NCBI GenBank assembly: GCA_021802745.1
Contig: JAJZRK010000122.1
Coordinates: 1-10,123, forward strand
Source of the DNA: a bacterium
GTDB lineage: Bacteria > Gemmatimonadota > Gemmatimonadetes > Gemmatimonadales > Gemmatimonadaceae
Direction of reading: 5' to 3'
Length of the DNA stretch: 10,123 nt
Below, in pieces: positions 6,511-10,123 of this stretch. The stretch's first letter is position 1. Every line of letters starts with the position of its first letter. The notes under the pieces are model-generated. The model had not been told where the DNA came from. It ran no database searches and was given only the letters and a program-made list of their open reading frames with translations. The position numbers and the translations under genes are program-made.

Positions 6511-7181
6511 CAGCGCAGGGGGTTGGACGGCGCGTACGCGAGGCGCAAGAACTCGTCGCGCGTCTTGCCGTCGTCGCGGAACGCGCCGCGCAGCGCCGAC
6601 GTGATGGTCTTCGAGTTCTGCTTCTCGACGCCGCGCATCATCATGCAGAGGTGGTATGCCTCGATGACCACGCCAACGCCGAGCGGCTTGAGCACGTCCT
6701 CGATGGCGGCGGCCACCTGCTCGGTGAGGCGCTCCTGCACCTGCAGGCGGCGCGAGAAGATCTCGACGATGCGCGGCAGCTTGGAGAGCCCGACGATCTT
6801 GCCGTTGGGGATGTAGGCGATGTGCGCCTTGCCGAAGAACGGGAGCATGTGGTGCTCGCACATCGAGTAGAGCTCGATGTCGCGCACCATGACCATCGAA
6901 TGGTGTTCTTCCGCGAAGACGGCGTCGCCGACGACGTCGGCCACATCCATCTGGTAGCCGCGCGTCAGCCAGGTGAGCGACTTCGCGACGCGGCTGGGCG
7001 TCTTGGCGAGGCCGTCGCGCGCGGGCTCCTCGCCGAGGAGCTCGAGCTGGCGGCGGACGAGGTTCTCGAACTCCAGGTAGCGATCGCCGCCGATGCTGGC
7101 GGCGTCGTCAAACGGATCGCCGGCCGCGTCGAGGCGGGCGGAGCGGAGCGGACGGGGGGACCAGGGGGCGTCAGCGGCCAT
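6510..7181 (-). CDS. folE: GTP cyclohydrolase I (type IA)
   Basis: This enzyme opens GTP to 7,8-dihydroneopterin triphosphate plus formate, the entry step to folate, queuosine and tetrahydrobiopterin. The 223-residue product carries the canonical [10 protein letters not shown] (106-115) and H-L-C-M-M-M-R-G (177-184). Zinc ligands by homology to the E. coli enzyme are C108, H111 and C179, all present, so this is the zinc-dependent IA form. Other family signatures: K-T-P-x-R-V (60-65), G-L-S-K-L-P-R (131-137) and R-L-x-x-Q-E-R-L-T-x-Q (145-155). ATG at 7181 is preferred to a TTG at 7190. Either start overlaps the end of the upstream synthase gene (11 bases for ATG), and the stop overlaps the SDR start, so the three genes form one translationally coupled unit. 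The N-terminal 25 residues are poorly conserved, as usual. Confidence 0.97.
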   Translation of the reverse strand: MAADAPWSPRPLRSARLDAAGDPFDDAASIGGDRYLEFENLVRRQLELLGEEPARDGLAKTPSRVAKSLTWLTRGYQMDVADVVGDAVFAEEHHSMVMVRDIELYSMCEHHMLPFFGKAHIAYIPNGKIVGLSKLPRIVEIFSRRLQVQERLTEQVAAAIEDVLKPLGVGVVIEAYHLCMMMRGVEKQNSKTITSALRGAFRDDGKTRDEFLRLAYAPSNPLR

Positions 7182-7584
7182 CGTATTCAACCCAGTTGTT
7201 TTCGGTTTCCCACAGGCGGAGGCGCGAGAGCGTGCGCGGCTTGAGCGCCGGCTCGAGGACGCGCCAGAACATGAGAATAATGTTCTCGGCCGTGGGGTTT
7301 GTTCCCGCCATCTCCGGGACGTCGAGATTCAGGTTGTGATGGTCCACCCGGTCGAGCAGCGCGCGATTGACCAGGTCCTTGAGTTCCGCGAGGTCCATGA
7401 CGTAGCCGGACACCGGGTCCGGCTCGCCGGCGACGGAGACTTCCAGCGTGTAGTTGTGGCCGTGCCAGTTGGGCGAGTTGCACTTGCCGAAGAGGCGGCG
7501 GTTCTCGTCGTCGCTGAGGGCCGGATTGTGGATCCGGTGGGCGGCGTTGAAGGTGAGGCGGCGGGTGACGGTGAGGAGGGGCAT
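7171..7584 (-). CDS. 6-pyruvoyl-tetrahydropterin synthase family (COG0720), PTPS-like rather than QueD-like
   Basis: COG0720 enzymes act on dihydroneopterin triphosphate, giving 6-pyruvoyl-tetrahydropterin (PTPS, biopterin pathway) or 6-carboxytetrahydropterin (QueD, queuosine). The 137 residues show the zinc histidines H16 (F-N-A-A-H-R), H41 and H43 (H-G-H-N-Y), catalytic C35, the D81/H82 pair (V-D-H-H) and the pterin-anchoring E126 in L-W-E-T-E-N-N. The cysteine is five residues before HGH, as in animal PTPS; QueD has C-x3-HGH and an E-T-C-T-S-G-C-like end. I therefore favour PTPS activity, although automatic annotation may call it queD. It is the first gene of the operon with folE and the SDR. 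ATG at 7584 has no Shine-Dalgarno; a TAGATT box six bases upstream suggests a leaderless message. Confidence 0.93.
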   Translation of the reverse strand: MPLLTVTRRLTFNAAHRIHNPALSDDENRRLFGKCNSPNWHGHNYTLEVSVAGEPDPVSGYVMDLAELKDLVNRALLDRVDHHNLNLDVPEMAGTNPTAENIILMFWRVLEPALKPRTLSRLRLWETENNWVEYDGR

Positions 7585-7590
7585 GGGAGG

Positions 7591-7596
7591 AATCTA
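7591..7596 (-). promoter_or_regulatory. Candidate -10 box for a leaderless pterin operon transcript
   Basis: On the minus strand TAGATT ends exactly six bases before the ATG at 7584, so a start site seven bases downstream of the box would fall on the A of the ATG. The intervening CCTCCC is not a Shine-Dalgarno. No good -35 is visible; TGAACC about 19 bases upstream of the box is the best match. Support is the geometry alone. Confidence 0.35.
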
Positions 7597-7714
7597 ACGC
7601 CCCTCGAGACATGTCGGTTCACACCACGACGCGAGCCGCCTCGCCACCCGCCGCCCATAGACTCCAGCCGAGCGCCAGCACATTCCGAGAGGCTGAGGTT
7701 CGCAGCGAGACACT

Positions 7715-8089
7715 TCAGAACTCGTAGCCCCGCGCTCGCCAGTAGTGCCAGTCCTCGATGCCCCGTCTGGTCGACGCATCGACGTGCCGCCCCTGAAGCT
7801 GTGCGAGCGGCACCGCGACGAGCCGATCGTGCCAGCGAACGCGGACGAAGATCTCGTGCTGGCATTCCTCGTCGGGCGCCATGGCGAGTACGGTGACGTC
7901 CTCGCCCTTCTTCAATGGCGAGATCGCACGTGCCGCGATGCACCGTGCCGTGAATGGAAAGCAGAGAAGATCCTCGAGGTAGTAGTACCAGCCCATCGCC
8001 TTCTCGTCGGGGCCGTATGCATCAACGATGATCTCGTCATCAATGCGGGCTTCGCGCACCGCGCTCCGCTTCTTCGACGACCGCCTCAT
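7715..8089 (-). CDS. CcbP-family calcium-binding protein
   Basis: The 124-residue product matches what I know of the small acidic CcbP family, named after the cyanobacterial Ca2+-binding protein linked to heterocyst development. Recognisable conserved blocks: I-V-D-A-Y-G-P-D-E-K-A-M-G-W-Y-Y-Y-L-E-D (21-40), F-P-F-T-A-R-C (44-50), M-A-P-D-E-E-C (70-76) and the C-terminal I-E-D-W-H-Y-W-R-A-R-G-Y-E-F (111-124). The protein is full length by these landmarks. The first 15 residues are basic and probably not conserved. ATG at 8089 overlaps the stop of the upstream gene in an ATGA, which fixes the start better than the longer frame from 8167 that would run back into that gene. In this organism the role is unknown; calcium buffering or sensing is inference from the family name. 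It is separated from the pterin operon by 130 bases, which hold that operon's likely promoter. Confidence 0.85.
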   Translation of the reverse strand: MRRSSKKRSAVREARIDDEIIVDAYGPDEKAMGWYYYLEDLLCFPFTARCIAARAISPLKKGEDVTVLAMAPDEECQHEIFVRVRWHDRLVAVPLAQLQGRHVDASTRRGIEDWHYWRARGYEF

Positions 8090-8874
8090 CTTCCCGTACG
8101 TCGAGCGCCGCGCCCGCTGGTGCGCATCGTCCCGCGGCGGCGGTCGCGCTGACGCGACCGGGCCCATTCAAGCAACTGTCCGGCAGTGCGTGGCACCAAG
8201 GAAGGACTCTCGAGCGCGGCAAGCAACAGGTCCAGGTTGAGTCCGAGGAATTCCGCGAAAAGCCGGAGCGCCGCATCCTGCGCATGCAAACCAGCCGGGC
8301 GGGGTGGTTCTGCAGCGGTTGGTCGACGGTCGCCGCACTGCACGGACAAGAGCCAGAGCAGATAGAGCGGAGAAAGGTCACCGCTCACCAGTCGGGCGCG
8401 CATGAGCGCCAGCGGAACGGGCCACGCAGCGGGCTCCGCGCTGTCGTCGTCGCGTCGTTCCTCGATCGGCTCATCATCGTCGTCCGTGGCATTTGCCGGT
8501 AGCGTGAAGTGTTCCGCCGGCGACATGTCGAGAACAACCACATTCCCCTGTGTCGTGACCGATGCGGCGCGGGAGGTCGTCGCGTGACCACGCAGTATTG
8601 CCACGTAGGGCCGCCAGTGGGACAGGGTGACGGCTCTCGCCGGCAGTCGCAGCATTCCCCAGTCGGGCATGCCATTGCCGGTGTGCACGAAGAGATCGAA
8701 GTACCGGGCAAGCATCTCGTGCGGGCTACCCTTGAGTCCGCCCCAGTCGTACCAGTTGAAAAACCGGTTCGGCGTGATCGTCGCCCGCGTGGAGATGCGG
8801 CGGAGGGCGCGCATTTGCGACACCGTCAGGCAACGGTCGATGGCAACGAATTCGTACGTCTCGTGGTAGCTCAC
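8086..8874 (-). CDS. Uncharacterised conserved protein, YEF-AIDR-L N-terminal family
   Basis: I recognise the N-terminal block from many uncharacterised bacterial and archaeal proteins: Y-E-F-V-A-I-D-R-C-L (7-16), I-S-T-R-A-T-I-T-P-N-R-F (27-38), W-G-G-L-K-G (44-49) and A-R-Y-F-D-L-F (56-62). No biochemical role is known to me. In the middle is an acidic, probably disordered linker (D-D-D-D-E-P-I-E-E-R-R-D-D-D at 131-144). A helical second part follows (about 153-225), containing L-S-P-L-Y-L-L-W-L-L-S-V-Q (167-179), and the last 30 residues are Arg-rich. There is no signal peptide, membrane helix or catalytic motif. GTG at 8874 is preferred: a GGTGGAG ribosome site (8883-8889) lies eight bases upstream, and conservation starts at once. 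The frame continues far upstream but crosses the opposite-strand Uma2 gene, so that is not coding. The stop overlaps the CcbP-family start by ATGA, so the two products are probably made together. Confidence 0.8.
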   Translation of the reverse strand: MSYHETYEFVAIDRCLTVSQMRALRRISTRATITPNRFFNWYDWGGLKGSPHEMLARYFDLFVHTGNGMPDWGMLRLPARAVTLSHWRPYVAILRGHATTSRAASVTTQGNVVVLDMSPAEHFTLPANATDDDDEPIEERRDDDSAEPAAWPVPLALMRARLVSGDLSPLYLLWLLSVQCGDRRPTAAEPPRPAGLHAQDAALRLFAEFLGLNLDLLLAALESPSLVPRTAGQLLEWARSRQRDRRRGTMRTSGRGARRTGR

Positions 8875-8882
8875 GGATTCTG

Positions 8883-8889
8883 CTCCACC
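8883..8889 (-). promoter_or_regulatory. Ribosome binding site for the 262-residue protein
   Basis: GGTGGAG on the minus strand is eight bases before the GTG at 8874. It decides this start over the long upstream open frame. Confidence 0.65.
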
Positions 8890-9039
8890 GTACCGAGAGA
8901 GCTTGCGGAGGCGCGAGGGTGCGCAGCGGCGCGCAAGGAAATGTAACGCCGAAGCCAGAGCGCTTGATCGATGCGGAGCGCAATAACTCGGTGACGCGGC
9001 TGCTGCTGGCAGGCGACAACATGCCGCCATGTCCTTCCC

Positions 9040-9069
9040 TTGTTTTCCTCCACCCGCCGAGCGTACCGT
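9040..9069 (+). promoter_or_regulatory. Candidate promoter of the Uma2 gene, leaderless geometry
   Basis: TTGTTT (9040-9045) and TACCGT (9064-9069) are 18 bases apart and fit -35 and -10 elements. The -10 ends six bases before ATG 9076, so transcription would begin at or next to the start codon. No Shine-Dalgarno precedes that ATG. Confidence 0.4.
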
Positions 9070-9075
9070 ATGGGC

Positions 9076-9642
9076 ATGCCTGCCGCAACCGACCCACGGT
9101 CCTGGACGCCGGACGACGTTTGGGCATTGCCCGACGACGGGAACCGGTACGAGTGCATCGACGGGGTGCTGCTGGTGACGCCGGCACCCGCCAATGTGCA
9201 TCAACGGTTCATCGAACAGTTGTTTCTTCTCCTCGCCCCACAGGTGGGAGCACGGGCGATTGGCGAGATGCGCTGCCTCGCCGCCGACATCCGCTTGCAC
9301 CCGGGAAACCTGGTGCAGCCGGATCTGTTCGTCGTACCTCCCGTGGCCGATGGCCGCAGGGTGCGTGACTGGAGTGAGATTACGGCGTTGCGGCTTGCGG
9401 TCGAGGTGCTGTCGCCGTCGACGGCGCGCTACGACCGCGGCCTCAAGCGCCGCTACTACCAGCGAGCACTGGTTGAAGAATACTGGATCGTCGACCTCGA
9501 GGCCCGCCTCGTGGAACGCTGGCGCCCCGATGACGAACGTCCCGAGATTGTGAGCCAGACGCTGACGTGGCAACCGTCCGGTGCGGCTGAGCCGCTGGTG
9601 GTCGACGTCGAGGCGCTGTTCAGGGACGTGCTGGGGGAGTAG
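9076..9642 (+). CDS. Uma2 family (DUF820) PD-(D/E)XK nuclease-like protein
   Basis: Uma2 proteins share the restriction-endonuclease fold and are annotated as putative endonucleases; their biological role is largely unknown and they often occur in many copies in cyanobacteria and Gemmatimonadota-like genomes. The 188-residue product shows the family order: R-Y-E-C-I-D-G-V-L-L-V-T-P-A-P (24-38), Q-P-D-L-F-V-V (81-87) with D83, L-A-V-E-V-L-S-P-S-T (107-116) with E110, D-R-x-x-K-x-x-Y (120-127) with K124, and E-E-Y-W-I-V-D (134-140). All presumed catalytic residues are present. The start could be ATG 9070 or 9076; I chose 9076 because a TACCGT box ends six bases before it. It is divergent from the 262-residue protein gene and alone on its strand, with no partner or target gene beside it. 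Confidence 0.9.
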   Translation: MPAATDPRSWTPDDVWALPDDGNRYECIDGVLLVTPAPANVHQRFIEQLFLLLAPQVGARAIGEMRCLAADIRLHPGNLVQPDLFVVPPVADGRRVRDWSEITALRLAVEVLSPSTARYDRGLKRRYYQRALVEEYWIVDLEARLVERWRPDDERPEIVSQTLTWQPSGAAEPLVVDVEALFRDVLGE

Positions 9643-9846
9643 GCGCCTTGGAGTTCGGCCTGGTGCGGGTGAGTGAGGGCCCGGCTTGTGGTCGTGTACG
9701 CCCGGGCCAAATCCGGATGGCACTGCTGGCCTGAGAGACTCCCTGAGCGACAATGCCGACCACGCGACTGACGACATCGACTGGACATTTCCGACCAACC
9801 CGAATGCTCCACCGCGGCCCTCGGCATTGAGCTCGGGCACCGTACG

Positions 9847-9884
9847 CACAACGCCCCGCCCACCAAGGTGAGCGGGGCGTTGTG
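9847..9884 (+). terminator. Strong 13-bp inverted repeat, probable terminator
   Basis: CACAACGCCCCGC (9847-9859) pairs perfectly with GCGGGGCGTTGTG (9872-9884) across a 12-base loop that can itself fold (CACC/GGTG). It is the strongest hairpin in the window and lies about 200 bases after the Uma2 stop. The U-tract is poor; a TTTTT follows only at 9906-9910. It may terminate in either direction. Confidence 0.55.
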
Positions 9885-9926
9885 ATCAAGCGGAACGAAG
9901 CGGGGTTTTTGAAGCCCTGTCGAATG

Positions 9927-10018
9927 TTGAGCCCCTCACCCGGCCTTCCGACTTCCCCCAGTGAGGGCATGTCGTCAGCTGAGATGTCGGAAGCCACTCG
10001 GAGGACTTGTTGGCTCAA
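9927..10018. other. Nested complementary segments, possible structured RNA
   Basis: TTGAGCC (9927-9933) pairs with GGCTCAA (10012-10018) as an outer stem. CTTCCGAC (9945-9952) pairs with GTCGGAAG (9986-9993) as an inner stem. CCTCAC (9934-9939) can alternatively pair with GTGAGG (9961-9966). The span of 92 bases is tRNA-like in size, but there is no T-loop or D-loop motif on either strand. I cannot name an RNA family. Confidence 0.25.
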
Positions 10019-10041
10019 AAAAGGAGTCCGCTTCGCCCCTT
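10017..10041 (-). terminator. Possible intrinsic terminator for a minus-strand gene off the right edge
   Basis: Reading the minus strand, AAGGGG (10041-10036), a nine-base loop and CTCCTT (10026-10021) form a 6-bp stem with one G-U pair, which runs directly into TTTTTT (10022-10017). The stem is weak, but the U-tract is the best in the window. It would end transcription coming from beyond base 10123. Confidence 0.35.
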
Positions 10042-10123
10042 CGCGATCAACGATAGCACCGGGGATTGGGCCGGGAAAGGGAGTGCAGCCCCGCCTTCCG
10101 CCAGCCCTCCTCGCCCGCGTACC

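Larger units (their letters stand above)
9643..10123. other. Gene-poor region with several inverted repeats
   Basis: No frame in these 480 bases has a recognisable protein or a good start site. Besides the two terminator-like hairpins listed separately, there is a GGCCCGG (9678-9684) / CCGGGCC (9702-9708) pair 36 bases after the Uma2 stop, without a U-tract. Minus-strand frames remain open from the right edge to about 10017, so the 3' end of a gene outside the window may reach in, but too little is visible to call it. Confidence 0.5.

Noticed and set aside
5548..6816. A 422-codon plus-strand open frame over the pterin operon
   Set aside because: It lies opposite the SDR, folE and zinc-ribbon genes and has shadow-type composition.
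9076..9642. Uma2 protein as part of a defence island
   Set aside because: No methyltransferase, helicase, toxin-antitoxin or mobile gene is next to it; the catalytic fold alone does not support a defence role.
8875..9849. N-terminal extension of the 262-residue protein across the Uma2 gene
   Set aside because: It is antisense to Uma2, and a good ribosome site marks the start at 8874.
9927..10018. tRNA with a long variable arm
   Set aside because: The outer 7-bp stem and 92-base span fit, but neither strand has a T-loop, D-loop or anticodon arm.

Overview
This is a GC-rich bacterial window with densely packed, ordinary-looking chromosomal genes. The protein style (short TPR protein paired with ParA, an Ig-like lipoprotein, a CcbP-family protein, an animal-like 6-pyruvoyl-tetrahydropterin synthase next to folE) suggests a Gemmatimonadota-like organism, but that is an impression from family resemblance; no rRNA or other marker gene is present. 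No phage, transposase, CRISPR array or tRNA was seen.

Layout. Minus strand, 1-955: the N-terminal membrane part of a truncated protein, probably a sensor kinase, preceded by a phosphoribosyltransferase whose start lies in an extreme G-tract region (916-1013). Plus strand, 1151-5062: a tight cluster of TPR protein, ParA-like ATPase, Ig-like lipoprotein and long-chain acyl-CoA synthetase. The first three are joined by zero or overlapping spacing. A nested inverted repeat (5084-5140) lies between this cluster and the convergent minus-strand genes. Minus strand, 7584-5151: a four-gene operon of 6-pyruvoyl-tetrahydropterin synthase-like protein, GTP cyclohydrolase I (folE), a short-chain dehydrogenase and a zinc-ribbon/methyltransferase-like protein. 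Minus strand, 8874-7715: an uncharacterised 262-residue protein overlapping a CcbP-family calcium-binding protein by ATGA. Plus strand, 9076-9642: a Uma2-family PD-(D/E)XK protein. From 9643 to the end no gene is convincing, but there are several inverted repeats, probably terminators.

The most interesting reading is that the pterin operon is not for queuosine but for tetrahydrobiopterin. FolE makes dihydroneopterin triphosphate, the synthase has the C-x5-HGH and ETxNN signatures of the animal enzyme rather than QueD, and the adjacent SDR would fill the sepiapterin-reductase step. The other point of note is that two starts (the synthase and Uma2) have no Shine-Dalgarno but a TAnnnT box exactly six bases upstream, the geometry of leaderless transcripts.

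I found no clearly new multi-gene system. The orphan ParA with TPR and lipoprotein partners, and the CcbP pair, are the least explained gene groupings.
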